A stretch of DNA of 64,000 nucleotides from Fodinibius sediminis (GTDB taxonomy: Bacteria > Bacteroidota > Rhodothermia > Balneolales > Balneolaceae). Under the pieces are notes generated by a model. It worked only from the letters and a program-made list of their open reading frames with translations, had not been told where the DNA came from and ran no database searches. Both the position numbers and the translations under genes were made by a program. The DNA is taken from NCBI RefSeq assembly GCF_900182555.1, contig NZ_FXTH01000006.1, positions 124,001 through 188,000 of the forward strand, read 5' to 3'. Of this stretch, positions 44,262-53,425 are shown in pieces (position 1 is the stretch's first letter; the number at the start of each line of letters is the position of its first letter).

Positions 44262-45095
44262 TTATATCTCAGCACGATTACGATACTGTAAAGGAGATAT
44301 CCCAGTCTCTTTCTTGAAGAAACGACTGAAATGAGCAGCTTCCTCGAAGCCCAGTTCAAAGGCTATCTCTTTTGCGAACTTATCTGTTTTTTTCAGTTGA
44401 CGCTTGGCTTCAAGCGTAATCCGGTAGTGAATCATTTCCAGAGGCGTCTTGTGTCCGGCGTCGGCAAACACATTCGACAAGGTTTTCGGCGCTTTGTACA
44501 GCATTTCGGCGTAATCCCTCACTTGATGATATTCCCGGAAATGTTTCTCTACCAGAATATTGAACTGCCGGATCAGCTCGGTCTGTTTGTTACCCACTGA
44601 TTCGGGAAAGAGCTGCTTGCGGGCCAGGCGTGTTCCCTTGATAATTAAACGTTTTAGCAACATGCGAAGCATTTCTCCCTGGATTCGATCTTTCGTTTCT
44701 ATTTCATCAACAAGTATCTGGCATAACGACTCGAACTTCGGTTTTTGCTCCTCATCAAGCTGTATCACCGGTAACTCTGAGGATCCCCAGAAGAGCAGGC
44801 CTTCGCAGGAGACTTCATGGTCGTTCTCGTGGATGCAATAAAATTCCCGATTGAACATCAATAAAAAATAATCTCCGGATAAGCTGGACAAGTCCGGATT
44901 TTGAATGGGCGTAAGGCAGATCATCTGATCTTGCTCCATCGGAAGCTCTTCCCCGTCAATATTGAGATGCATCATCTCCCCGCGATTCCAGAGGATTTTG
45001 AAGAAGTCCTGTTCTTTAAAACGATGAAGGTCAGCCTCCCGGTCAGCCAATATAATCCGGCTGTCGAGTTCGGTATCTCGGTAGGTTTTTATCAT
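44262..45095 (-). CDS. AraC-family transcriptional regulator
   Basis: This 277-residue protein has an N-terminal cupin-like effector domain (about 1-150) and a C-terminal AraC double helix-turn-helix, with FAKEIAFELGFEEAAHFSRF (the second helix pair) followed by KKETGISPLQYR. It is encoded upstream of the membrane protein and CMD genes on the same strand and may control them. The effector is unknown. Confidence 0.92.
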   Translation of the reverse strand: MIKTYRDTELDSRIILADREADLHRFKEQDFFKILWNRGEMMHLNIDGEELPMEQDQMICLTPIQNPDLSSLSGDYFLLMFNREFYCIHENDHEVSCEGLLFWGSSELPVIQLDEEQKPKFESLCQILVDEIETKDRIQGEMLRMLLKRLIIKGTRLARKQLFPESVGNKQTELIRQFNILVEKHFREYHQVRDYAEMLYKAPKTLSNVFADAGHKTPLEMIHYRITLEAKRQLKKTDKFAKEIAFELGFEEAAHFSRFFKKETGISPLQYRNRAEI

Positions 45096-45297
45096 CTGCT
45101 ACATAGGTCTCATTGATTTTAATTAGATTAACAGATAGCAGTACTCTCAATATTTTTACGATAATTAATACAACTTTTCTTATGAGTAATGAGATATACC
45201 TTTATGATAACCTGAAATAATAAATGTAAGAATGTTTGCATAAGCCCCGTCTACGATTATGTAATCCAACGTAATAAAACCGACCATTATAGCAGCC

Positions 45298-46668
45298 ATG
45301 GAACAGTTTGACACCATTATTATCGGAACCGGACAAGCAGGCCCATCTCTTGCGGCCCGATGTGCCGAAGAGGGACTAAAAACCGCAGTTATTGAGCGTG
45401 ATCAATTCGGGGGGACCTGTGTAAACACCGGATGTACGCCTACCAAAGCGTTGGTAGCCAGTGCGCGTGCTGCTTACATGGCCCATCGAATGAGTGATTT
45501 TGGAATCGATATAGACGGTTCAATTTCCATAGATATGGAGAAAGTGAAAGCCCGAAAAGATGCGATCGTCAAAGAATCGACGGAAGGAGTCGAGCGTTGG
45601 CTTAAGGACACGGAAAATATTAGGGTTTATGAAGGACATGCGCGTTTTGAAGACGAGAATGTTCTTTCTGTTGGCCGAAACAAACTTACGGCCGATAAAA
45701 TTTTTATCAACGTCGGGGGACGCGCATTCATCCCATCGGGATTTGATGAGGTTAATTACCTCACCAACTCCAGCATTCTTGATTTGGATAAAGTACCGGA
45801 TCATCTGATCATTGTTGGGGGCGGGTACATTGGCCTGGAATTTGGACAGATGTATCGCCGGTTTGGCAGCAAAATAACGATTATTGAACAGGGCAGGCGC
45901 CTGCTTCCCAGAGAGGATGAGGATATTTCAAATGCCATTCAGGAGATATTGGAAAACGAAGGCATAAATTTTCGGTTTGGTGCTGAATGCATAGGCGGAT
46001 CCAATGAAGACGGGCAGATCGTCGTGGATGTAAATTGTAAAAGTGGTCCTCCCCAGGTAACGGGATCGCACCTGCTGCTGGCGACCGGGCGCCGTCCCAA
46101 TACCGATGATCTGGGACTTGAGCACACAACGGTCCAAACAGATGATCGCGGTTTTATACAGGTAGATAATCAGCTGCGTACTACTGGAACAGATATCTGG
46201 GCACTGGGCGATTGCAATGGCGAAGGAGCGTTTACGCATACGGCCTATAATGATTTTGAAATTGTAGCCGCCAACCTTTTTGATGATAAAGAACGCCGCC
46301 TGTCTGACCGCATTATGTGTTATGGGTTGTACATCGACCCCGCTTTGGGCCGCGTGGGCATGACCGAGGCCCGGGCCAAAGAATCTGACAGAAAAGTACT
46401 AATAGGCAAGCGACCAATGGATCGCATAGCAAGAGCTAAGGAGAAAGGAGAAACCAGGGGCTTTATGAAAATACTCGTCGATGCCGATACCGAGAACATA
46501 CTTGGCGCCGCTATCCTGGGCATCGAAGGGGACGAAATCATACACTCTATTATCGATATCATGTATGCCGGTGAATCCTATACCACGATTCGGGATGCGG
46601 TCCATATTCACCCGACCGTTTCGGAACTTATCCCCACGATGCTGGAGAATCTGGAGCCTTTGAATTAA
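45298..46668 (+). CDS. Mercuric-reductase-like FAD/NAD(P) disulfide oxidoreductase
   Basis: This 456-residue class I disulfide oxidoreductase has an FAD-binding IIIGTGQAGPSLAARCAEEG, a redox-active pair in GGTCVNTGCTPTK, an NAD(P) site GGGYIGLEFGQMYRRFG and a dimer domain ending HPTVSELIPTMLENLEPLN. It has no N-terminal metal-binding domain and lacks the C-terminal vicinal Cys pair of MerA, so true Hg(II) reduction is doubtful. The next gene encodes a GDCCVxC protein, and a related flavoprotein lies at 49866-51341. Confidence 0.9.
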   Translation: MEQFDTIIIGTGQAGPSLAARCAEEGLKTAVIERDQFGGTCVNTGCTPTKALVASARAAYMAHRMSDFGIDIDGSISIDMEKVKARKDAIVKESTEGVERWLKDTENIRVYEGHARFEDENVLSVGRNKLTADKIFINVGGRAFIPSGFDEVNYLTNSSILDLDKVPDHLIIVGGGYIGLEFGQMYRRFGSKITIIEQGRRLLPREDEDISNAIQEILENEGINFRFGAECIGGSNEDGQIVVDVNCKSGPPQVTGSHLLLATGRRPNTDDLGLEHTTVQTDDRGFIQVDNQLRTTGTDIWALGDCNGEGAFTHTAYNDFEIVAANLFDDKERRLSDRIMCYGLYIDPALGRVGMTEARAKESDRKVLIGKRPMDRIARAKEKGETRGFMKILVDADTENILGAAILGIEGDEIIHSIIDIMYAGESYTTIRDAVHIHPTVSELIPTMLENLEPLN

Positions 46669-46702
46669 AAGATTCGTTTCATTTCAGTCAGTATGATTAA
46701 TC

Positions 46703-46912
46703 ATGAATGAAGTTTCACCTACTTCTAAAATAACCGGTCCCAATTGTGCGAAAGAGACCAAAGAAATCATGCCGGAGGATTCGTGCCAGTATTTTTGGGA
46801 ATGTCCCCATTGCGGTGAGGGGCTAAAGGCTAAACAGGGAGACTGCTGTGTGTTCTGTTCCTATGGCAATAATCCATGTCCACCCGTACAGAATAATGGA
46901 GGTTGTTGCTAA
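46703..46912 (+). CDS. GDCCVxC-domain cysteine-rich small protein
   Basis: This 69-residue protein has ten cysteines, including CPHCGEGLKAKQGDCCVFC and a terminal CC. The GDCCVFC motif defines a small family often found near mercury-resistance-type genes. Metal or thiol binding is likely. It follows the mercuric-reductase-like gene by 34 bp, so they are probably co-transcribed. No selenocysteine-type TGA is seen in the motif. Confidence 0.88.
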   Translation: MNEVSPTSKITGPNCAKETKEIMPEDSCQYFWECPHCGEGLKAKQGDCCVFCSYGNNPCPPVQNNGGCC

Positions 46913-46936
46913 CCCCCTGAAGCCTGTGACCGTATT

Positions 46937-47695
46937 CTATAAATACCGGTCGCCCCAGGCTGCTGTCACCGAACCCACATATTTTGCATCCTCTTCATTA
47001 TGTAACAGGTGGCCGGCATCATCGAGCGAAATGAAGCTTTTGGGATGCTTCGCCAGCTTATAGATATGTGCTGCATTATCTATACCCACGGTTTGGTCGA
47101 CGGGAGAGTGGAAAATGAGTAATGGCTTATCAAGGGTTGAAATAACCTTGTTCATCGCCTGTTCCTTCAAATCATCCAAAAACTGTTTTTTGATGGTAAA
47201 TACTCTTCCAGCCAGCTTAACCCGGGCTTTTCCCTTTTTCTCAATCTCATCCATCTTATCCATAAGATGATGCGTAACATGTTCAGGATTGCACGGGGCA
47301 CCAATGGTTGCCACGGCTTCAGCCGATGAAATATGGTGGGCCGCCTGAAGGACCGCCGCTCCTCCCAGCGAGTGGCCGATCAACATTCGGGGGGCGGACC
47401 ATTCCTGTTCCATATACGCTGCTGCCTTTTGCAGGTCATCGATATTGGATGAAAAATTGGTGTCAGCAAAGTCTCCGTCACTTTCTCCCAGGCCGGTAAA
47501 ATAAAAACGAAAAACGCCCATCCCGTGCTCTGTTAATGTTTGGCTGATATGCCCGACAGCCCGCAGGTTTTTACTGCAGGTAAAGCAGTGAGCAAATAAT
47601 ACCGTCCCTTTGACAACCCCTTGATCTGGTTCATCAATTCGGGCTGATAATTGGACGCCCTAACTTCCGGGAAATTTAATCTTCCTGCTTCCCAT
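46937..47695 (-). pseudogene. Alpha/beta hydrolase (OsmC-associated type) interrupted by an in-frame TAG
   Basis: The frame from the ATG at 47695 encodes MGSRKIKFPGS, then TAG at 47660-47662, then continues in the same frame with GVQLSARIDEPDQG, VKGTVLFAHCFTCSKNLRAV and FTGLGESDGDFADTNFSS, all family-typical. The nucleophile is in LIGHSLGG. Only the part after the stop (from an internal Met at 47521) would be made, which lacks the first strands and the HCFTC oxyanion region. The frame ends after about 252 residues with no OsmC domain. Its 5' end overlaps the decayed DUF3179 gene, and both look inactivated. Confidence 0.8.
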
Positions 47696-48823
47696 AAATG
47701 CTATTTGTGGTATTAATTGTGGTATAAATTTCAGTATCCGGCCAAAAGACCAGCCAGGCAAACGCAAAATAATCCCCAAAAGTAACAGTTTCCAACCGTT
47801 GTCCCTTGTAAGGCCTTCTACAGCGTGGCCCGTAATGGTCCATACCGAGTTTGTTTATCTATGATGTATCCCTCCTTAACGAAAAAAGATAATTTTTGGT
47901 CTTCGAGAGTGTGTTTGAAAACGCCCGTTGAACCCGACTCTCTGGATTCCCCTATTCGGGCAGCATCCACCGCCGATGTTGCCCCATCAGTATGAATAAT
48001 TAGCAGCGGGCTGTTACCAATATCATCGTTAATCACTTGTTTCTCATGGGTAATGGAATAGGGATAAGCCTTTCGCTGGTCATTTAAGGTTACACCAATT
48101 ACTTTTTCCATGGACGGCAGCCGGCCATCATCATTTCCGGCACCGAACAGCGGGGTATTGTTACTACCATCATATCCGGTGTACGGATTATTCCCGTAGT
48201 TTCGATTATAACCGGTATTCCGTGAAAGGACCTTGCCATCCGGGTAATTTTCCCGGAATTGTGAAAATGAGATAATCTGACTCGCCACCTGTTTCAATGT
48301 AGTCCCTGCGTATTTACCGACAATGGCTTTGCCGGTAAACTGTTGCTACCAGGTCTCCGTTTTGCGATCATACATTACCAAGTCAGAATGGTGCAGAAAA
48401 CCCGAAACCCCAAATTCAAGAACTTCCCCATCTACCGTTCGTTCAAAAACCAGTGCCGAATAGCAAAGCGGGCAAAACGTTATTAAAAGCGGATCTCCAT
48501 TGATACGGTCATTTACGATTTCGTGCCATATCATAATCTGAAGTGGATAGGCCCGAACGGTCCCCTTGTATTCAACGGCTAAAATCGGTTCTTTACTGGC
48601 AATCCAGGACCGGGCGTCATCCATAGATATAAATTCAGGATCATCAACAGAAGGAATACCATCTTTAGGTGCCCCCCTTTTTAAGTTCAGTGAGATTAAT
48701 CAGCAATTTTTCTGTACTGCTCTTCCAGCCCGGCAAATTTTGAGACTGTCCATAAGTTGGCAAACTAATTCCAAACAAGAAGATTATTACATAACTTAAA
48801 TTCCAAAGCTTGCATACAGACAT
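47676..48823 (-). pseudogene. Decayed DUF3179-domain protein gene
   Basis: Pieces of one DUF3179 protein lie in all three reverse frames. The signal peptide (ATG at 48823) is followed by a frameshift around 48735 into PGWKSSTEKLLINLTELKK. Another frameshift at the C6 run (48672-48677) leads to PKDGIPSVDDPEF through HHSDLVMYDRKTETW. TAG at 48346-48348 falls where the family has a second Trp (WWQQ). The frame then continues QQFTGKAIVGK to IIDKQTR. Further shifts near 47841-47850 and 47812-47815 precede VTFGDYFAFAWLVFWPDTEI. It is non-functional as read. Confidence 0.85.
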
Positions 48824-48869
48824 GACTATTATTATCTACCGTTGCGATAGCAAAAAAACTTGAAATAAC

Positions 48870-49523
48870 ATGATTAACTGGTTTAAGAGACGTCGCAAGA
48901 AGAAAACATCTTACGACACTAATGAAGAATGGGTCGAGGCGCTCAAGCCACCAGTGGATGAACGTGCCGTAGAGTTGTTGCGGGAACAGCTGGTCAGAGG
49001 ACTAAAACCAGCCCTGCACAAATATGTTGATCATGAACTCGATCAGTTTGTGGAAGATGTTGCCCAGGATGCCCTTTTGAAAGTGCTGGATAACATTGAT
49101 TCTTTCCGTGGTGACAGCAAACTTCTTACCTGGGCCATGAAAATTGCCGTTCGGGAAGGACTAACGGAACTCCGACTGAAACGCTATGATAATATCTCCA
49201 TTGAAGATTTGAAATCCAGAGACAGTGACACTGAGATACGCTCAATGAATGTCGCGGATAGCCAGCCTTCTCCCGACCGATCAGCGCACGAAGCACAGCT
49301 GATGGAGAAAATGATGACCATTATGGAGGAAGAGCTAACCAAAAAGCAAAAAATGGTCATTCAGGCCGTTGTAATAAATGGCCTGCCCCCGACAGTCGTG
49401 GCAAAGCAAATGGGAACCAACCGGAATGCGCTTTATAAAGTGATATATGATGCACGGCTAAAACTTAAAACCCGATTTGAATTGGATGGCATTGATCCTG
49501 ATGAAATGCTTAATAATATGTAA
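48870..49523 (+). CDS. ECF-type RNA polymerase sigma factor
   Basis: This 217-residue protein has sigma region 2 (about 60-115, FVEDVAQDALLKVLDNIDSF and LTWAMKIAVREGLTELR) and region 4 (about 150-205, TKKQKMVIQAVVINGLPPTV then AKQMGTNRNALYKVIYDARL). It has a highly basic N-terminus (FKRRRKKK). A Cys-rich small protein, probably its anti-sigma factor, is encoded 49 bp downstream. Neighbouring genes deal with thiols and metals, so the regulon may respond to redox or metal stress; this is inference. Confidence 0.92.
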   Translation: MINWFKRRRKKKTSYDTNEEWVEALKPPVDERAVELLREQLVRGLKPALHKYVDHELDQFVEDVAQDALLKVLDNIDSFRGDSKLLTWAMKIAVREGLTELRLKRYDNISIEDLKSRDSDTEIRSMNVADSQPSPDRSAHEAQLMEKMMTIMEEELTKKQKMVIQAVVINGLPPTVVAKQMGTNRNALYKVIYDARLKLKTRFELDGIDPDEMLNNM

Positions 49524-49572
49524 GAAATATCATGCTGGTCACATCTATAGTTAGAAAAGACAATATTTGGTT

Positions 49573-49815
49573 ATGAAATTAACGCCTGATTTTTTGAAAA
49601 AAATGATCCGCATGGTCAAGATGACCAAAACGGAGGAAATTGGCTGTGATGAATGCTATGATAAGCTCCATGAGTTTGCTGAAATGAAACTGGTTGGCAA
49701 ATCACCGGAAGAGGCCATGCCGTTGGTTAGTGATCATCTTGAACGCTGCGGCAGCTGCAGGGAAGAATATGAGGCTTTGCTGGAAGCGATGAAAGGTTTG
49801 GAAAAGACAGCCTGA
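49573..49815 (+). CDS. Zinc-finger-type anti-sigma factor (ZAS-like)
   Basis: This 80-residue protein, from the ATG at 49573 (a TTG 6 bp earlier is also open), has CDECYDKLHEFAEM and HLERCGSCREEYEALL. The H-x3-C-x2-C arrangement is typical of zinc-binding anti-sigma domains. It has no membrane segment, so it would act in the cytoplasm. It is probably co-transcribed with the ECF sigma gene upstream. Confidence 0.85.
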   Translation: MKLTPDFLKKMIRMVKMTKTEEIGCDECYDKLHEFAEMKLVGKSPEEAMPLVSDHLERCGSCREEYEALLEAMKGLEKTA

Positions 49816-49865
49816 GCAGTGGAGTTCAATTACTGAGAATGACAAGAGGAAAACATTGGAACATA

Positions 49866-51341
49866 TTATAGAATACGGTCCTTATTACTCAGGTCTGGAA
49901 TGCTGCCGCGGTAACCGAACAGCCATTTAATGAGCTTGATTTGCCACTCCGACTGATTTTTCACATACCATTGATCCGCCGCACGACGCACTCCCAAACC
50001 ATAGCTGGGGTAGGGATGGATAGTATCAGCTATATTTCGGAGTGTGACCCCGTTACGCATGGCCAGGGCATATTCACTGATCAGGTCTCCCGCCTGTCTG
50101 CCATAGATGGCAGCCCCTAATATTTTACCGGTCCATTTTTTGGCAAATATCTTTATCAGTCCGTCAGTAGCCTCATCGGTCCGTGCCCGGTCTATTTTTT
50201 CATAGGGAAACCTGTAGACCTCATATGTTGCTCCCTTGTCTTTAAGCTGCTTTTCAGTTGCTCCTACGTGCGCCAGCTCGGGATCGGTGTAAGTACTCCA
50301 CGTCAGGTGTTTGGTATCGATTTTCAGGGGCATTTTCAGCAAGGCATTGGTTGTAGCAATTTTTGCCATGTGTTCCGACATATGCGACAACTGGTACCGG
50401 CCCGTGACGTCACCTGCGGCATAAATATGGTTATGATTCGTACGGCAGCGGTCGTTAACCGTAATCCCTTTTTGGGTGTATTCGATCCCGGCCTTGTCCA
50501 GGGCAAGGCTGTTGTGATTAGCTACTCTGCCGGCAGCAACCAACAGGGCATCCCCCGTCCACACTTGTTCCTCACGTCCGACCTCCGCTGTTAGCTGAAC
50601 TTCTCCGCTGTCCGATTTGGATACCCTGGTGATAGAAGCGGAAAGTCTGAATGCGATCCCCTCTTTCACCAGGCGACTGTGCAGCATTCCGGCCAGTTCT
50701 TCATCATCATTAATGAGGATGCGGGGCTGCATATCAAACACCGTAACATGGGTACCCAGCCGTTGAAATGCCTGTGCCATTTCCATGCCGACCGGTCCCG
50801 CCCCGATGATGCCCAGCCTGCGGGGCTGCTCTTCAAGCTCAAAAATCGTTTCATTAGTGAGATATGGCATATCCTCAAGTCCCGGGACGGGCGGAGCCAC
50901 GGCCTTGCTGCCGGTTGCAATGATGATGTAGCGTGAGGATACCTGTTGATGCTTTTCACCGCTATCAATAGAAATGGTATGGGGATCCACAAAACGCGCT
51001 TTGCCGAATGTAACATCAACGCCCATGTTACGGAATATATGCGGATCATCAGCTTCACGGTAAACTTCTTCGCGTTTGGCGCGAACATGGTTCAAAATGG
51101 AAGAAAAATCCATCTGCTTTGCGGTCTTGTGACCAAATGTTTCCGCTTCTTTTACTTTTTGGGCGAGGCCCGCGGCATGAAGAAGTGTTTTACTGGGTAC
51201 GCAGCCGGTCCAGGTACAATCGCCGCCCAGTTTGTTTGCCTCAATTAGCAGCGTTTTGGCCCCAAAATTCACGCCCATACCTGCAGACGTAAGTCCAGCT
51301 GCACCGCCGCCAATTACAAGTAAATCATAGTCGTATTTCAT
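49866..51341 (-). CDS. Mercuric-reductase-like FAD/NAD(P) disulfide oxidoreductase
   Basis: This 491-residue protein has an FAD motif VIGGGAAGLTSAGMG, a redox pair in GGDCTWTGCVPSKTLLHAAG, a second nucleotide site GAGPVGMEMAQAFQRLG and the dimer-interface segment IHPYPSYGLGVRRAADQWY. It lacks the MerA C-terminal Cys pair and the N-terminal HMA domain, so the natural substrate is uncertain. It overlaps by 4 bp (ATGA) the small membrane protein gene upstream, so the two form one operon under the palindrome at 51683-51697. Confidence 0.9.
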   Translation of the reverse strand: MKYDYDLLVIGGGAAGLTSAGMGVNFGAKTLLIEANKLGGDCTWTGCVPSKTLLHAAGLAQKVKEAETFGHKTAKQMDFSSILNHVRAKREEVYREADDPHIFRNMGVDVTFGKARFVDPHTISIDSGEKHQQVSSRYIIIATGSKAVAPPVPGLEDMPYLTNETIFELEEQPRRLGIIGAGPVGMEMAQAFQRLGTHVTVFDMQPRILINDDEELAGMLHSRLVKEGIAFRLSASITRVSKSDSGEVQLTAEVGREEQVWTGDALLVAAGRVANHNSLALDKAGIEYTQKGITVNDRCRTNHNHIYAAGDVTGRYQLSHMSEHMAKIATTNALLKMPLKIDTKHLTWSTYTDPELAHVGATEKQLKDKGATYEVYRFPYEKIDRARTDEATDGLIKIFAKKWTGKILGAAIYGRQAGDLISEYALAMRNGVTLRNIADTIHPYPSYGLGVRRAADQWYVKNQSEWQIKLIKWLFGYRGSIPDLSNKDRIL

Positions 51342-51667
51342 CTATCCTTAAATTTTTTCCCGGTTTGAACCTTTCGGAATGTTGAATATAACCCGTACCC
51401 CAATAATCCGACAATAAGAAGGTAAACCCAAATGGGCACACCTTCACCAGCGATGATCAAGTAAATATAAGCTGATGACATACAAAGCCCGGTTGACAAA
51501 ACGGGCAGTAGGAGGGATTTTCTGCGTTTTTTGTTACGCATAATCCATGCCACAGATGCCAGGAAAAATGGTATAGCGCCCACATATATTCCCGCAAAGA
51601 CATATGGATTGACGCTGTAGCCGGCCGACAGGCTCATCAGCCACTTGTGTATTATTTCTAATTCCAT
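51338..51667 (-). CDS. Small three-helix membrane protein, paired with the flavoprotein
   Basis: This 109-residue protein has three hydrophobic helices (AGIYVGAIPFFLASVAWIM, then SLLLPVLSTGLCMSSAYIYL, then IWVYLLIVGLLGYGLY). The ATGA overlap with the mercuric-reductase-like gene implies translational coupling. I recognise no named family. It might be a membrane partner for electron transfer, which is inference only. Confidence 0.82.
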   Translation of the reverse strand: MELEIIHKWLMSLSAGYSVNPYVFAGIYVGAIPFFLASVAWIMRNKKRRKSLLLPVLSTGLCMSSAYIYLIIAGEGVPIWVYLLIVGLLGYGLYSTFRKVQTGKKFKDR

Positions 51668-52148
51668 TGAATATTTTACCTTGGCAACATTGTTGCCGTT
51701 ATGTATTGGATATCTCTGATGAACCGTGAATAAGATTTCTTACTTGCCGTACTTATATCCAAAATAAAAGCCGTTTTGCAAAAGCTGCCATCTCTGACGG
51801 ACAGAAAAAAATAATTTGTCAAAGTAAGACGACGGCAGGCAATCACATCACTCATAGTGAAATGGAGGTATTGTCACAAACTAAATGAACACAGAAAGAA
51901 ACAATAATGAATATTTTACATATATATAGATCAGGAAATGATGCGGCGTTATCAAACGTTTCTTTATTTATCGCACTTGACTTGATGACCGCATCCCAAC
52001 GTCAGCCCATAAATATAGAGAGTATGGGGGGATGAAGACCTGATTTATCTTATGCTGATTATCTGGAATGAGATCAAGAAAATCGGAATCACCTGGGGAG
52101 GAAATCGCGTGGGTTTATCAACACAGACCATTAAGAAGATTAAGCGGC
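51668..52148. other. Divergent intergenic region between the flavoprotein operon and the CMD gene
   Basis: About 480 bp. It holds the palindrome at 51683-51697 and A/T-rich sequence. A forward frame reaches 27 codons upstream of the CMD start at 52149 but has no family-like content. I see nothing else. Confidence 0.5.
51683..51697. promoter_or_regulatory. Palindrome GGCAACA-T-TGTTGCC, candidate operator
   Basis: A perfect 7-bp inverted repeat around one base lies 15 bp upstream of the leftward start at 51667. It is different from the other palindromes in the window and is placed to control the membrane-protein/flavoprotein operon. The regulator is unknown. Confidence 0.6.
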
Positions 52149-52709
52149 ATGGCATTTATCGACATTATTGAACCTGAAGATGCAACGGGTGAGCTCAGGG
52201 AAATATACGATAAGCTTGAAAAACAGCGGGGAAAACTGGCGCAGGTTCACAAAATCCAGAGCCTGAACCCGCCGACGATAACGGCGCACATGGACCTCTA
52301 CATGTCGGTTATGTTTAGCCAATCTCCCCTGGACAGAGCGCAGCGGGAGATGATGGCAGTGGTCGTTTCAGCTGCCAATAAGTGCGACTATTGCCAGCAG
52401 CATCACGGAGAAGCCCTCAACCACTACTGGAGGGATCGGGGCCGCATCAAGCAGCTTCAAGATGATTACCGCAAACTGGACCTCGACAATGTGAATGCCC
52501 GCCTTTGTCAATTGGCACAGGTCCTTACCAGGCACCCTGGTGGGGTGGATAAAGACAGGCACCTGCAACCCCTTAAAAATACCGGCCTCTCCGACCGGGC
52601 TATCCTCGATGCCGTTCTGGTTATCAGCTACTTTAACTTTGTGAATCGCATGGTCCTGGGATTGGGAGTTGAAACCAATGAAGAGGAGATGCAGGGATAT
52701 AAATATTAA
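52149..52709 (+). CDS. Peroxidase-related carboxymuconolactone decarboxylase-family protein
   Basis: This 186-residue protein, from the ATG at 52149, opens MAFIDIIEPEDATGELREIY, the usual start of peroxidase-related AhpD-like enzymes. The catalytic motif is CDYCQQHH (CxxC and His). The frame extends 27 codons further upstream but those residues are not family-like. It lies in a thiol/redox neighbourhood next to DUF302 and FMN reductase genes. Confidence 0.9.
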   Translation: MAFIDIIEPEDATGELREIYDKLEKQRGKLAQVHKIQSLNPPTITAHMDLYMSVMFSQSPLDRAQREMMAVVVSAANKCDYCQQHHGEALNHYWRDRGRIKQLQDDYRKLDLDNVNARLCQLAQVLTRHPGGVDKDRHLQPLKNTGLSDRAILDAVLVISYFNFVNRMVLGLGVETNEEEMQGYKY

Positions 52710-52927
52710 TATCACAATGGATCTAACAATAAACATTGTCCACTCCCAACCTCTCTTCTCCAAAGATTATCCCGAGAATTCGGGGGGGACGGTCTTGAAT
52801 ATATTATCCTATTGGTATAAAAAGTGCCTCCTTGGAGAGCAGAAGAGCAGGATTGATTTGAGCAAAAAATAATTCATGGATTCGGATACATTTTTTACTG
52901 TAGCCTCAATCAACTCATAAAGATGAT

Positions 52928-53389
52928 ATGTATAAAGCAATTATAACAGCGATTGTAGTTATTCTGGGAGCAGCGGTAACTCCTGTCATGGCCCAGGATG
53001 GGATGGTTAAGTTGAAAAGCAATTATTCTGTCGAAAAGACTATCGACCGACTTGAGAATGTGCTAACGGGAAACGGGCTTACCATCTTCAGGAAAGTCGA
53101 TCATCAGGAGGGGGCAGCCTCGGCAGGTATGGAGCTGCCGCCAACAAGCGTACTCATTTTTGGAAACCCCAAACTGGGCACACCATTAATGCAATGTGTA
53201 CCCACGGTCGCCATTGATCTGCCTCAAAAAATCCTGATCTGGAGAGATCAGGACGGGCAGGTCCATGTGGGGTATAATTCACCGGATTACCTGAAAAAGC
53301 GACACGCTATAGAAGGATGTGACCAGGAGCTTCAAAAGATAGCTAGGGCTCTCAAAAAAAATGTCCAAACTGCGGCGGGAATCAACTGA
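52928..53389 (+). CDS. DUF302-domain exported protein
   Basis: This 153-residue protein has a signal peptide (1-22, ending TPVMAQ) and a DUF302 domain, including YSVEKTIDRLENVLTGNGLT and VLIFGNPKLGTPLMQ. The domain is found in periplasmic proteins of thiol- or sulfur-related loci, with no settled function. It is followed 36 bp later by the FMN reductase gene. Confidence 0.9.
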   Translation: MYKAIITAIVVILGAAVTPVMAQDGMVKLKSNYSVEKTIDRLENVLTGNGLTIFRKVDHQEGAASAGMELPPTSVLIFGNPKLGTPLMQCVPTVAIDLPQKILIWRDQDGQVHVGYNSPDYLKKRHAIEGCDQELQKIARALKKNVQTAAGIN

Positions 53390-53425
53390 TAATATTTAGT
53401 TACGCCCATAAAACACCGAATTATT

